A stretch of 49,907 nucleotides of DNA, from assembly GCA_020355165.1 (NCBI GenBank), contig CP070661.1:1274281-1324187 (forward strand). The letters are read 5' to 3'. Origin of the DNA: Burkholderiales bacterium (lineage in GTDB: Bacteria; Pseudomonadota; Gammaproteobacteria; Burkholderiales; Burkholderiaceae_F). The notes under the pieces were generated by a model that saw only the letters and a list, made by a program, of their open reading frames with translations, was not told the DNA's origin and made no database searches. Both the position numbers and the translations under genes were made by a program. Of the stretch, positions 38,342 through 47,099 are shown in pieces; position 1 is the stretch's first letter, and the number at the start of each line of letters is the position of its first letter.

Positions 38342-38411
38342 TGTTCTCCTCCTGGATAGTCGGGGTCGATCGACCGGCGACGGGCTCCGCAGTATGCCAA
38401 GCCGCCGCCGA

Positions 38412-39599
38412 TCAAGAAACGGCGCCGGCGCCGTAGCGGCCGGCCAGCAGGCGTCCTTGTGCGAAACGCGACAGCGCGTAGGCCTCGATCGGCACCGCGC
38501 CGGCCCGGCCGAGCACCGCCTGCGCGACGAGCAGCCCGACCGACGGGGCCAGCTTGAAGCCGTGCCCGGAGAAACCGTAGGCGAGCCACAGCCCTTCGAC
38601 GCCGGGCAGCGGACCGAGCACCGGGTTCCAGTCCGGCGTCACGTCGTACAGGCCGGTCCACGACGAAGCGAGGCCGGCTTCGGCGTAGGCCGGAAAGCGG
38701 CCGGCCACCTGCCCGCCCACGTCGACCACCCTGTCGAGCGGCACGTCGGCCTGCACCGTGTCGGGCGCGGCCAGCACCTCGCCCGGGGTTCCCTCGGAGA
38801 CCAGCATCTGCGCCCCGCCATAGCTGCGGCAGTAAAGAAGTCCCGGCACGCCGAGGTCCTTGAACACCGGCATCTGCCGCGTGTACGGCGCCGCCTTCGT
38901 TTCGAGCGACATCACCGAGTGCCGCTCGATCGCCAGCGGCAGCGCGACGCCGGCCCAGCGGGCCAGTTCGCCGCTCCAGACGTTCTGCACGCTGATCACC
39001 TGGTCGGCGCCGATCGTTTCGGCGCCGCATGCGACGCCGGTGACCCGCCGGCCGGCGAGAACGAGCCCGGTCACCGCGGTGTTCTCGCGGACGGTGGCGC
39101 CGAGACGGCGCGCATTGCGGGCGAAGGCCGAGGTCACCAGATAGGCATCGGCGAAGCCGGCGTCCGGCTCGTAGCCGATCAGCTCGTCGTCGCCGAACGA
39201 GGCGATCGGCAGCAGCGAGCGCGCCGCCGGCGCGTCGATCACCTCGGCGCGGATGCCGAAGCCGCGCTGCGCGGCCAGTGCTTCGTGCAGCGCCGTCGAC
39301 TTCGCCCCCGGCGGCGCGGCGATCAGGTAGCCGCAGCGCACCAGCCCGCAGTCGGCCTCGCGGTCGTCCAGGTAGCCGGCGAAGTCGTCGTACACGCGCC
39401 AGGCGGCCTGCGCCAGCTGCACGTTCTCGGGCACCGTGTAGTGGGTGCGCAGGATGCAGGAGGACTGGGCGGTGGTGCCCTCGCCGATGCGGCCGCGTTC
39501 GAGCAGCAGCACGCGGCGCTGGCCGAGACGTGCGAGGTGATAGGCGATCGAGACGCCGATCACGCCGCCGCCGATCACGATCGATTCGTAGTGCGTCAT
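38412..39599 (-). CDS. FAD-dependent oxidoreductase (DAO family, sarcosine/glycine-oxidase-like)
   Basis: A 395-residue flavoprotein. N-terminal FAD motif SIVIGGGVIGVSIAYHLARLG, then ERGRIGEGTTAQSSCILRTHY with the flavin-site residues, and C-terminal DWNPVLGPLPGVEGLWLAYGFSGHGFKLAP, the conserved active-site and FAD-ribityl segment of the DAO group. The order resembles sarcosine oxidase beta/DadA-like enzymes. Unlike the HcnABC-type set at 20.8-23.6 kb, no ferredoxin-like partner is adjacent. It ends 70 bp upstream of the TAXI binding-protein gene on the same strand, so a link with that transporter is possible but unproven. Confidence 0.87.
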   Translation of the reverse strand: MTHYESIVIGGGVIGVSIAYHLARLGQRRVLLLERGRIGEGTTAQSSCILRTHYTVPENVQLAQAAWRVYDDFAGYLDDREADCGLVRCGYLIAAPPGAKSTALHEALAAQRGFGIRAEVIDAPAARSLLPIASFGDDELIGYEPDAGFADAYLVTSAFARNARRLGATVRENTAVTGLVLAGRRVTGVACGAETIGADQVISVQNVWSGELARWAGVALPLAIERHSVMSLETKAAPYTRQMPVFKDLGVPGLLYCRSYGGAQMLVSEGTPGEVLAAPDTVQADVPLDRVVDVGGQVAGRFPAYAEAGLASSWTGLYDVTPDWNPVLGPLPGVEGLWLAYGFSGHGFKLAPSVGLLVAQAVLGRAGAVPIEAYALSRFAQGRLLAGRYGAGAVS

Positions 39600-39694
39600 C
39601 CGTTGGTCCGCTCGGGGCGCGTCGTCGGCACCCGGCGCCGATGCTATCGCGCCGGCGCGAATACACTTGCCTGCTTCCCGTGAAGCCGCCGGCC

Positions 39695-40576
39695 ATGACC
39701 TCTCGCACCCGCCTGATCGTCGCTGCGCTGGGCCTGGCCGCCGGCGTGGCCGGCTGCGCCACGCTCGACACCTGGCAGCGCAAGGCGATCTTCCAGCACG
39801 AGCGCGCCGTCGTTGACGCGCGCATGGCGCGCGCGGCGCCGCCGCCCGCCACGCAGGCCTTCGACCTGGTGCTCGCCAACGGCGACACGGTGCATGCGTG
39901 GTACCGCGAGACATCGGCGCAGGCGCCGACCGTGCTGTTCCTGCACGGGGCGCGGCGCAACCTGTACGGCAGCCAGTACCGGATCGACCGGCTGGCCGGC
40001 CTCGGGCTGAACGTGCTGGCGATCGACTACCGCGGCTTCGGCCACTCGACGCCGTTGCTGCCGTCGGAGGAGACCGCGCTGCAGGACGCACAGGCGGCGT
40101 TCGACGAGCTGCTGCGCCGGCAGCCCGACCACCGGCGGCGCTTCATCTACGGCTACAGCCTCGGCGGCGCGCTGGCCATCGCGCTGGCCGCCGAGCGCGA
40201 TGGCGTCGCCGGGGTGGTCGTCGAGTCCTCCTTCACCAGCATCGGCGATCTGGTCCGTGCGTCGCGCTGGGGCTGGGTGCCGTTCCTCGGTGCGGCAGTG
40301 ACGCAGGAATTCGATTCGCGCGCGCGCATCGGCCGCGTCAACGAGCCGCTGCTGCTGGTGCACGGCACCGCCGACGGCGTGATCCCGCACACGATGAGCG
40401 ACGAGCTGCTGGCGGCGGCCACCGCGGTGAAGCCTGGCCTGAAGCGGCTGGTGAAGATCGACGGCGCCAGCCATCGCGGCGCGCCGTTCGTCGACCGGGC
40501 GACCTTTGACACCGCGCTGCGGGATTTCGTCGGCCAGGCGCAAGGCGCCGTGCCGGCGGCAGTGCTCTTGAATTGA
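39695..40576 (+). CDS. Alpha/beta hydrolase lipoprotein (BEM46-like)
   Basis: A 293-residue hydrolase. The N-terminal signal has a lipobox-like GVAGC, so the mature protein may be a lipoprotein anchored at Cys21. The hydrolase fold shows VLFLHGARRN (oxyanion region), the nucleophile elbow GYSLGG, and DG and SH motifs for the acid and base (HGTADGVIP; DGASHRG). Substrate is unknown. It is divergent from the FAD oxidoreductase gene; the next gene (AbrB) follows after 49 bp in the same direction. Confidence 0.86.
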   Translation: MTSRTRLIVAALGLAAGVAGCATLDTWQRKAIFQHERAVVDARMARAAPPPATQAFDLVLANGDTVHAWYRETSAQAPTVLFLHGARRNLYGSQYRIDRLAGLGLNVLAIDYRGFGHSTPLLPSEETALQDAQAAFDELLRRQPDHRRRFIYGYSLGGALAIALAAERDGVAGVVVESSFTSIGDLVRASRWGWVPFLGAAVTQEFDSRARIGRVNEPLLLVHGTADGVIPHTMSDELLAAATAVKPGLKRLVKIDGASHRGAPFVDRATFDTALRDFVGQAQGAVPAAVLLN

Positions 40577-40625
40577 CGCGCGTGCGCCGACTCGTCTCGC
40601 GCCCTGCCGCGGCGATTGGCTCGGC

Positions 40626-41684
40626 GTGACCCGGCTGCCGACGGCGGTGGTCCGTGGCGCGCTGACGCTGGCGGTGGCCCTCGCCGGCGCCGTGCTGGCG
40701 ATCTGGCTGCGCCTGCCGCTGCCGTGGTTCACCGGCCCCCTGCTGACGCTGGCGGCGGCCAACATCGCCGGCGCCAAGCTGCCGGGCCTGCCGCACGCGC
40801 GCGATGCTGGCCAGTGGATCATCGGCATCGCCCTCGGCTTGTACTTCACGCCTACGGTCACGCGCGAGATCCTGCGGCTGGCGCCGTGGATCGTCGTCAA
40901 CATCGGCTTCGTCTGGCTGCTCGGCCTGTTCGGTGCCTGGCTGCTGCGCCGGCTGAGCAGCGAGAGCGCGGTCACCTGCTTCTTCTCGGCGCCGATCGGC
41001 GGGGCGGGCGAGATGGCCGCCCAGGCCGAGCGCAACGGCGGCCGTGTCGACCGCGTCGCCGCGGCGCACAGCCTGCGCATCATGATGGTGGCACTGATCG
41101 TGCCGTTCGCCCTGCAGTGGCTGGGCGTGCGCGGCCTCGATCCCTATGCTCCGGCGGCTGCCGGCTTCAGCCCGGTGGGCCTGCTGCTGCTCGGCGCACT
41201 GGCAGCGGCCGGCGCGGTCGTGCTGGCGCGACTGGGCGTGCCGAACCAGTGGATGCTCGGCCCGCTGCTGGTCACCGCCGCGATCACGGCCCAGGGAATC
41301 GTCCTGTCGGCGCTGCCCGCCGCGGTCAGCAACGCCGGCCAGCTGCTGATCGGCGTCGCGCTGGGCACGCGCTTCGCCCCCGAGTTCTTCCGGGCCGCCC
41401 CCCGCTACCTGGCCGCGGTGGCCCTCGTCACCCTGGCCTACCTCGGCCTGTCGGCGCTGTTCGGCTGGTGGCTGGCCGGCGTGGCGTCGCTGCCGGTGCC
41501 CACGGCGGTCGTCGCCACCACGCCGGGTGGCATCGGTGAGATGGCGATCACCGCCAAGGTGCTGCAGCTCGGCGCGCCGGTGGTCTCCGCCTTCCATTCG
41601 ATCCGCATGGCCACCGTGGTGCTGACGGTCGGGCCGGCCTTCCGGCTGGTGGGCCCGTTGCTCGGCGGCAGGAGGCAGGCGTGA
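40626..41684 (+). CDS. AbrB-family membrane protein
   Basis: A 352-residue protein with about ten membrane segments and the internal duplication of the AbrB/ammonia-monooxygenase-regulator family: WFTGPLLTLAAANIAGAK in the first half and WMLGPLLVTAAITAQG in the second, together with FFSAPIGGAGEM and ATTPGGIGEMAITAK. The GTG start lacks a clear Shine-Dalgarno. Its stop overlaps the start of the following epimerase gene (GTGA). Role is unproven; some members are annotated as transporters. Confidence 0.85.
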   Translation: MTRLPTAVVRGALTLAVALAGAVLAIWLRLPLPWFTGPLLTLAAANIAGAKLPGLPHARDAGQWIIGIALGLYFTPTVTREILRLAPWIVVNIGFVWLLGLFGAWLLRRLSSESAVTCFFSAPIGGAGEMAAQAERNGGRVDRVAAAHSLRIMMVALIVPFALQWLGVRGLDPYAPAAAGFSPVGLLLLGALAAAGAVVLARLGVPNQWMLGPLLVTAAITAQGIVLSALPAAVSNAGQLLIGVALGTRFAPEFFRAAPRYLAAVALVTLAYLGLSALFGWWLAGVASLPVPTAVVATTPGGIGEMAITAKVLQLGAPVVSAFHSIRMATVVLTVGPAFRLVGPLLGGRRQA

Positions 41685-42658
41685 AACTGCTGGTGCTGGG
41701 TGGCACACGCTTCCTCGGCCGTCACCTGGTCGAGGCGGCGCTGGCGCGCGGACACGAGCCGACACTGTTCAATCGCGGCCGGACGGCGCCCGAGCTGTTC
41801 GGCGGGGTCGAGCGGCTGTGCGGTGAGCGCGACGGGGAACTGACGCCGCTGCGCGGCCGCAGCTGGGACGCGGTGGTCGACACCTGTGGTTACCTGCCGC
41901 GCGTCGTTCGCCGCTCGGCGCAGGCGCTGCGGGAGGCGGCGGCACGGTATCTGTTCATCTCCAGCGTCAGCGTCTACGCCGATCCGTCGAGCCCCGGGCA
42001 GGACGAACAGGCGGCGCGCGCGCCGCTGCCGAGCGCGGACTGCGAGGACATCCCGGCCCACTACGGCGCGCTGAAGGCCGCCTGCGAGGACGAAGTGCTG
42101 GCGGCGTTCGGCACGCGGGCCCTCGTGCTGCGTCCGGGCCTGATCGTCGGTCCGCACGATCCGACCGGTCGTTTCACCTACTGGGTGCAGCGGGTCGCGC
42201 GCGGCGGCGCGGTGCTGGCGCCGCCATCGCCCGACTATCCGGTGCAGTTCATCGATGCCCGAGACCTGGCCGCGTGGACGCTCGACCTGCTTGAACGCGG
42301 CGGCGCCGGGGTCTTCAACGCCAGCGGCCCCGCTGCGCCGCTGACCTTCGGTGAATTCCTCGAGGGCTGCCGGCGCGCGCTCGGCTCGCCGGCCGAGTTC
42401 GTCTGGACCGACGCCCGGTTCCTTGACCGGTACCGGGTGGCGCCGTGGACCGAACTGCCGCTGTATGCGGGAGACGACAGCCGCGGCATGAACGAGATCA
42501 GCCTGGCGCGCGCACTGTCGGCCGGACTTCGGCTGCGGCCGCTCGGCCAGACCTGTGCCGACACGGCGCGCTGGGCCTGCGGCATGGCGCTGCCGGAAGG
42601 CGTCGGCCTGGCGCCGGCGCGGGAAGAGCAATTGCTGCGCGCGTGGCAGGCGAGGTGA
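41681..42658 (+). CDS. NAD-dependent epimerase/dehydratase family protein
   Basis: A 325-residue extended short-chain dehydrogenase. The N-terminal cofactor motif is LLVLGGTRFLGRHLVEAAL; the SSVSVYAD segment and YGALKAACE supply the catalytic Ser/Tyr/Lys region (Y-x3-K as YGALK). The C-terminal substrate part includes DDSRGMNEISLARAL. It resembles CSP41/isoflavone-reductase-like proteins; substrate unknown. It starts with GTG overlapping the AbrB stop. Confidence 0.87.
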   Translation: MKLLVLGGTRFLGRHLVEAALARGHEPTLFNRGRTAPELFGGVERLCGERDGELTPLRGRSWDAVVDTCGYLPRVVRRSAQALREAAARYLFISSVSVYADPSSPGQDEQAARAPLPSADCEDIPAHYGALKAACEDEVLAAFGTRALVLRPGLIVGPHDPTGRFTYWVQRVARGGAVLAPPSPDYPVQFIDARDLAAWTLDLLERGGAGVFNASGPAAPLTFGEFLEGCRRALGSPAEFVWTDARFLDRYRVAPWTELPLYAGDDSRGMNEISLARALSAGLRLRPLGQTCADTARWACGMALPEGVGLAPAREEQLLRAWQAR

Positions 42659-42691
42659 GCGGCGTTCCTGCTGCAGCGCGGCAGCAGTCGG

Positions 42692-42791
42692 GGGTAGCTT
42701 TCTTGCCGATGTTCGGGTAGCTTCATTGCTGCAGTCGATTCTTGCGTCGCCCCGTACGGTTCTTGCTGCCCTACCTGCAATCGGTTCTCGC
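42692..42791 (+). repeat. Imperfect repeats in the cspA leader/promoter region
   Basis: GGGTAGCTTTCTTGC (42692-42706) recurs as GGGTAGCTTCATTGC (42715-42729), 23 bp apart. CGATTCTTGC (42736-42745), CGGTTCTTGC (42757-42766) and CGGTTCTCGC (42782-42791) follow. The common core TTCTTGC recurs about every 16-25 bp. The region lies between the epimerase gene and cspA and may belong to its 5' untranslated region. Confidence 0.5.
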
Positions 42792-42880
42792 AGTTCCTGT
42801 CGCAGTCATTCCCAGCGAATCCGCACCTATCGCCCTGCGCGCCGCGGGCGCATCCCGCGTCTATCCGGAGTGAGTTAGTC

Positions 42881-43087
42881 ATGCCGACAGGCACTGTGAA
42901 GTGGTTCAACGAAACGAAGGGCTTCGGCTTCATCAAGCCCGACGACGGCGGCGCCGACCTGTTCGCGCACTACAGCGGCATCAAGGCCAAGGGCTTCCGC
43001 ACGCTGAAGGAAAACCAGCGGGTCGAATACGAGGTGCAGCAGGGACAAAAGGGCCCGCAGGCAGTCGAGATCGTTCCGCTGGGCTGA
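42881..43087 (+). CDS. cspA: Cold shock protein, CspA family
   Basis: A 68-residue single cold-shock domain. RNA-binding motif 1 reads KGFGFIK and motif 2 LFAHYSGI, where most CspA proteins have VFVHFSAI. The [14 protein letters not shown] start and [13 protein letters not shown] end are typical. It binds single-stranded RNA/DNA as a chaperone. GGAG lies about ten bases upstream of the ATG. The 222-bp upstream region is repeat-rich and may be a cold-responsive leader; a strong terminator follows. Whether it is cold-induced cannot be judged from sequence. Confidence 0.95.
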   Translation: MPTGTVKWFNETKGFGFIKPDDGGADLFAHYSGIKAKGFRTLKENQRVEYEVQQGQKGPQAVEIVPLG

Positions 43088-43110
43088 CCGCCGCAGCTGC
43101 CGCTATCAAG

Positions 43111-43143
43111 GGGCCGGCTCCCCGGAGCCGGCCCTTTGCTTTT
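43111..43143 (+). terminator. Rho-independent terminator of cspA
   Basis: An 11-bp perfect GC stem, GGGCCGGCTCC (43111-43121) and GGAGCCGGCCC (43124-43134), is followed by TTTGCTTTT, beginning 24 bp after the cspA stop. This is the clearest intrinsic terminator in the window. Confidence 0.9.
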
Positions 43144-43332
43144 CGTTGGCCGCCGTGGCCGAGCACGCCAACCGCTGATCGGCGTCAAGGGCACGCCGAT
43201 AGCGAGGCCGGCCGGGCCAAAGTGGGCCGGCGGTAAACTGAAAAGCAGTGGTCCGCGGAGGGAAATCGCCGCGGCAGCCTGTCGATTCACCCCCGGCAGC
43301 CCGCAGCGGTGCCGGCCAGGAGACACAACAAC

Positions 43333-45168
43333 ATGAGCGCAGTCCCCGTCGGCACGAGCCTGAACGTCCCCTCCTACGTCAAGCACAAGAAACTGATCCA
43401 GTGGGTCGAGTCGATCGCCCGCCTGGCGCAGCCTGACCGCGTGGTCTGGTGCGACGGCTCGGTGCAGGAATCCGAGCGCCTTTGCGACGAGATGGTCCGC
43501 GCCGGCACCCTGCGGCGGCTCAACGCGGCCAAGCGGCCGAATTCCTTCCTCGCCTGGTCCGACCCCTCGGACGTGGCGCGCGTCGAGGACCGCACCTTCA
43601 TCTGCACCGAAACCGCGCAGGAAGCGGGCCCGACCAACAACTGGATGGACCCGGCGCAGATGCGCGCGACGCTGAACGGCCTGTTCAGTGGCTGCATGCG
43701 CGGCCGGACCATGTACGTGATCCCATTTTCGATGGGGCCGCTCGGCTCGCACATCTCGCAGATCGGCGTAGAGGTGAGCGACAGCCCGTACGTGGTGGTC
43801 AACATGCGGCTGATGACCCGGATGGGGCGGGCGGTGTTCGACGTGCTGCGCGAGGACGGCGAATTCGTGCCGTGCGTGCACTCGGTCGGCCAGCCGCTGG
43901 CAGCCGGGCAGAAGGACGTCCCCTGGCCGTGCAACGACACCAAGTACATCGTGCACTTCCCGAAGACGCGCGAGATCTGGAGTTTCGGCTCCGGCTACGG
44001 CGGCAATGCGCTGCTGGGCAAGAAGTGCCTGGCGCTGCGCATCGCCTCCTACATGGGCCGCGACGAGGGCTGGCTGGCCGAGCACATGCTGATCGTCGCG
44101 GTGACCACGCCGGCCGGCAAGAAGTATCACGTCGCCGCGGCGTTTCCGTCGGCCTGCGGCAAGACCAACTTCGCCATGCTGATCCCGCCGTCGGCCTTCG
44201 CCGGCTGGAAGGTGTCGACCATCGGCGAGGACATCGCCTGGATCAAGCCGCACGAAGACGGCCGGCTGTACGCGATCAACCCCGAGTTCGGCTGCTTCGG
44301 CGTCGCGCCGGGCACGAGCGACAGGAGCAACCACAACGCGATGGCGATGCTGCACTCCAATGTCATCTTCACCAACGTCGCGCTGACCGACGATGGCGAC
44401 GTCTGGTGGGAGGGCATGGGGCCGCCGCCGGCGCACCTGATCGACTGGCAGGGCAAGGACTGGACGCCGGACTGCGGGCGCAAGGCAGCGCACCCGAATG
44501 CGCGCTTCACCGTGGCGGCGATGCAGTGCCCGTCGATCGACGTCGACTGGGAGGACCCCAACGGCGTGCCGATCGATGCCTTCGTCTTCGGCGGCCGGCG
44601 CTCGGACACCGTGCCGCTGGTCACCGAGGCGCGCAACTGGACCGAGGGCGTCTACATGGCGGCGACCATGGGCTCGGAAACGACCGCCGCCGCCGCCGGC
44701 GCCCAGGGCGTGCTGCGGCGCGACCCGTTCGCCATGCTGCCGTTCTGCGGCTACAACATGGCCGAGCACTTCGCACACTGGCTGGAGCTGGGCGAGAAGC
44801 TGGCCGCCGGCGGCGCCAGGCTGCCGAAGCTGTTCTGCGTGAACTGGTTCCGCACCGACGAGAAGGGCCGCTTCATCTGGCCGGGGTTTGCCGAGAACAT
44901 GCGCGTGCTGCAGTGGATCGTCGAGCGGATCGAGGGCCACGGCGGCGGCGAGGAGCACCTGCTCGGCGTGACGCCGCGCTACGAGGACCTGAACTGGAGC
45001 GGCCTGAGCTTTTCCTTCGACAACTACCAGCGCGTCACCGAGATCGACGCCGCGCAGTGGCGCCGCGAGCTGGCCCTGCACGGCGAGCTTTTCGAAAAGC
45101 TGCGCGACGGACTGCCGCAGGCGCTGCAGGGAGTTCGCCAGAAGCTGCAGCGGTCGCTGCCCGCTTGA
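43333..45168 (+). CDS. pckG: Phosphoenolpyruvate carboxykinase (GTP)
   Basis: A 611-residue cytosolic enzyme converting oxaloacetate and GTP to PEP, CO2 and GDP, the entry to gluconeogenesis. Visible motifs: the PEP/oxaloacetate-site [15 protein letters not shown]-loop [14 protein letters not shown] with the reactive Cys, the metal-site segment [13 protein letters not shown] and [15 protein letters not shown]. Length and motifs match GTP-type PckG, not ATP-type PckA. AGGAG precedes the ATG. It fits a cell growing on organic acids brought in by the TTT, TRAP and TAXI systems. Confidence 0.97.
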   Translation: MSAVPVGTSLNVPSYVKHKKLIQWVESIARLAQPDRVVWCDGSVQESERLCDEMVRAGTLRRLNAAKRPNSFLAWSDPSDVARVEDRTFICTETAQEAGPTNNWMDPAQMRATLNGLFSGCMRGRTMYVIPFSMGPLGSHISQIGVEVSDSPYVVVNMRLMTRMGRAVFDVLREDGEFVPCVHSVGQPLAAGQKDVPWPCNDTKYIVHFPKTREIWSFGSGYGGNALLGKKCLALRIASYMGRDEGWLAEHMLIVAVTTPAGKKYHVAAAFPSACGKTNFAMLIPPSAFAGWKVSTIGEDIAWIKPHEDGRLYAINPEFGCFGVAPGTSDRSNHNAMAMLHSNVIFTNVALTDDGDVWWEGMGPPPAHLIDWQGKDWTPDCGRKAAHPNARFTVAAMQCPSIDVDWEDPNGVPIDAFVFGGRRSDTVPLVTEARNWTEGVYMAATMGSETTAAAAGAQGVLRRDPFAMLPFCGYNMAEHFAHWLELGEKLAAGGARLPKLFCVNWFRTDEKGRFIWPGFAENMRVLQWIVERIEGHGGGEEHLLGVTPRYEDLNWSGLSFSFDNYQRVTEIDAAQWRRELALHGELFEKLRDGLPQALQGVRQKLQRSLPA

Positions 45169-45287
45169 GAGGGATCGGCTCCGCGACGGCTGCGGCGCTG
45201 GCCAGCGTCCGCGGGCAGGCGGGCGGCGAGCGGCCGAGCGGCGAGGCCGCCGGGTCGCTCCAGTGCAAGGCCGGTGCAGGCGTCGGC

Positions 45288-45322
45288 CGCCCGGATGCTT
45301 GTGGTCGGTGCGCATCCGGGCG
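45288..45322. repeat. Hairpin-forming inverted repeat downstream of pckG
   Basis: CGCCCGGATGC (45288-45298) and its complement GCATCCGGGCG (45312-45322), perfect over 11 bp with a 13-base loop, 120 bp after the pckG stop. No T-run follows, so it may be a factor-dependent transcript end, an RNA-stabilising hairpin or an operator for the AsmA-like gene. Confidence 0.5.
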
Positions 45323-45432
45323 ACACTGTGCGGGAGCTCATCCGAGCTGCATTGCCGTGGCGGGCGGTCGTTGGTGAGTGCTCGCTTGGGCGGAAAGGGC
45401 GCTGCCGCAACGGGCAGCCTGAAGTGGGCGGG

Positions 45433-46929
45433 ATGACCAAGACAACGGGTCGATCTTCTGCTGGATCCTCGCGGACTCGTCGTTCTGACGATAGTAAGCA
45501 CTCGCACTTCGAATTTGGTTCGACCCGCGGGCAGTGGGATCGCGATGGCGGCTCCGACTTCGCGATCACGACCGTCAACATCCCCGACCGGCTCGATGCA
45601 CAGGAGGTCCGGGCGCGCGCGGTGGCCGATTCGGGACCGCCCTCGGTCCGGCGCTTCCACCGCGCCGACATCACGCGCGCCATAGGCTGGCTCGTCGCGC
45701 TGGCGGTGCTCGGTGCCGTGGCGTGGGGGGCGATACGGCTGGCCGGCGTCTGGCGCGAGGCCTCGTCGCCGAGAAGCGTCGAGCGGCAGATCGGCCAGGC
45801 GCTGGGCATGCCCGTCTCGGTTCGGGCGACGGAGTTGCGACTGTTGCCGTCGCCGCGGCTGGTGGTGTCCGACGTTCTTGCAGCCGGAGGCTTGAGGCTG
45901 CCGGAGGTCGCCGTCCACTTCAACTGGCGGGACGCGCTGCGCGGAGTGCAGAACTCAACCTGGGTACTGGGAGAGGCCCGCGTGGCGCCGGTCGAACTGA
46001 ACGGCGAACACGCGCTGACCTTGCTGCAGTCGGTTCGCCGGGCGAGCCAGTTGTCGGCCGCGGTGTCGACGATCCGGTTCGAGTCCGTCAGCTTCGCCGA
46101 CCTCGTGCTGCTGCCTGGCCAGTACGAGGCGGTGGTCCGGCGCGGTGTCGGCCAGCGCGGGTTCGACATGCTCAGCGTCAGGCGCCTCGACGGCACCGGG
46201 CAGATGGAGCTCGAGGTCAAGCCGGCGGCCGCTGACGGGGGAAGCGCTTCCTTCAGGCTCTTCGCCACCCGGTGGGCGGCCGCGGTGGGGCCCGCGGTGA
46301 CCTGGAACGAGGCAACGGCGCAGGGCGAATTCGACGCCAACCGGCTGAAGGTCGACTCATACAGCGTCGGCGCGCCCTTCGGCAACTTCAATGGCAGCGC
46401 CCTGCTGGCCGCCGAGGGTGGCGGCTGGCGTTTGAGTGGCAACTTGCGCAGCCCGGACCTCAGCGTCGAGGAACTGATCCGCTACCTGACCGGGCCGGGC
46501 AGTGGCGAGGCGGCTGCGGTTTCGGTGCCGTTCCGCGGCACCGTGAAGATCGAACTGGCGCTGGCCGGCTCAGGCGCGACCGTGGCCGACGTCGTGCAGG
46601 GGGCCAGCGCTGCCGGGCCGGCGTCGGTGTCGGGCGCCACGATCAGCGGCATGAACCTCGGCGTGGCGGCAACCCAGGGCAGCGCCAGCGGAGCTGGCGG
46701 CATCACCAGGCTGACCGACCTCGATCTCGTCGTCACCGGATCGACCGCCGGGCTTGCCGTGCGCAGCCTCTCCGGACGGGCAGGCGGCCTGCGGGTGCAA
46801 GGGGGCTTCACCGTCGACCGGCAGTTGCAGCTGCGCGGGGCGGTCCGGTCCGAGGTCGCTTCGCCGCGCGGCGTCGCCGGCGCCGACATCCAGCTTGGCG
46901 GGACGATCGGCAAGCCGGAGTTCAGGTGA
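45433..46929 (+). CDS. AsmA-like protein
   Basis: A protein of about 498 residues. After a hydrophilic N-terminal stretch (about 1-78) there is one membrane segment (GWLVALAVLGAVAWGAIRLAG), then the AsmA-type start RSVERQIGQALGMPVSVRATE with LLPSPRLVVSDV, and a long Gly/Ala/Ser-rich beta-repeat region to the C-terminal GTIGKPEFR. AsmA-family proteins are inner-membrane-anchored, periplasmic, and related to lipid transport between membranes. The start is uncertain: ATG at 45433 lacks a good Shine-Dalgarno, while AGGAGGT at 45602 precedes a GTG at 45622 that would place the membrane segment near the N-terminus. The stretch between has less GC-biased codons than its neighbours. Confidence 0.78.
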   Translation: MTKTTGRSSAGSSRTRRSDDSKHSHFEFGSTRGQWDRDGGSDFAITTVNIPDRLDAQEVRARAVADSGPPSVRRFHRADITRAIGWLVALAVLGAVAWGAIRLAGVWREASSPRSVERQIGQALGMPVSVRATELRLLPSPRLVVSDVLAAGGLRLPEVAVHFNWRDALRGVQNSTWVLGEARVAPVELNGEHALTLLQSVRRASQLSAAVSTIRFESVSFADLVLLPGQYEAVVRRGVGQRGFDMLSVRRLDGTGQMELEVKPAAADGGSASFRLFATRWAAAVGPAVTWNEATAQGEFDANRLKVDSYSVGAPFGNFNGSALLAAEGGGWRLSGNLRSPDLSVEELIRYLTGPGSGEAAAVSVPFRGTVKIELALAGSGATVADVVQGASAAGPASVSGATISGMNLGVAATQGSASGAGGITRLTDLDLVVTGSTAGLAVRSLSGRAGGLRVQGGFTVDRQLQLRGAVRSEVASPRGVAGADIQLGGTIGKPEFR

Positions 46930-46967
46930 GCGTGCGCAGGCCAGGCCAAGGCGGGATATCAGCGACT

Positions 46968-46983
46968 TGTTTCACGTGAAACC
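46968..46983. promoter_or_regulatory. parS centromere site 1
   Basis: TGTTTCACGTGAAACC, one base from the chromosomal parS consensus TGTTTCACGTGAAACA. It binds ParB for origin segregation. It lies in the spacer before mnmG, near where parAB usually follow rsmG. Confidence 0.92.
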
Positions 46984-46992
46984 GCTGCGCGG

Positions 46993-47008
46993 CGTTTCAC
47001 GTGAAACA
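46993..47008. promoter_or_regulatory. parS centromere site 2
   Basis: CGTTTCACGTGAAACA, again one base from the parS consensus. The two sites are spaced 25 bp start to start, with 9 bp between them. Confidence 0.92.
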
Positions 47009-47099
47009 TTGCGTCGACCCCGCCAGCGCTGGGGGCCGAAGCGCAGCGCCCCCTTCTTATAATCCGCCGCCTTTCGCCGCAGGCCACGGTCTCCCCGCC

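Noticed and set aside
42668..42687. CTGCTGC/GCAGCAG hairpin after the epimerase gene as a terminator
   Set aside because: Only a 7-bp stem with no T-run after it; not enough for an intrinsic terminator.
42970..45918. 982-aa open frame on the minus strand
   Set aside because: Antisense to pckG and neighbours; contains no recognisable motif.
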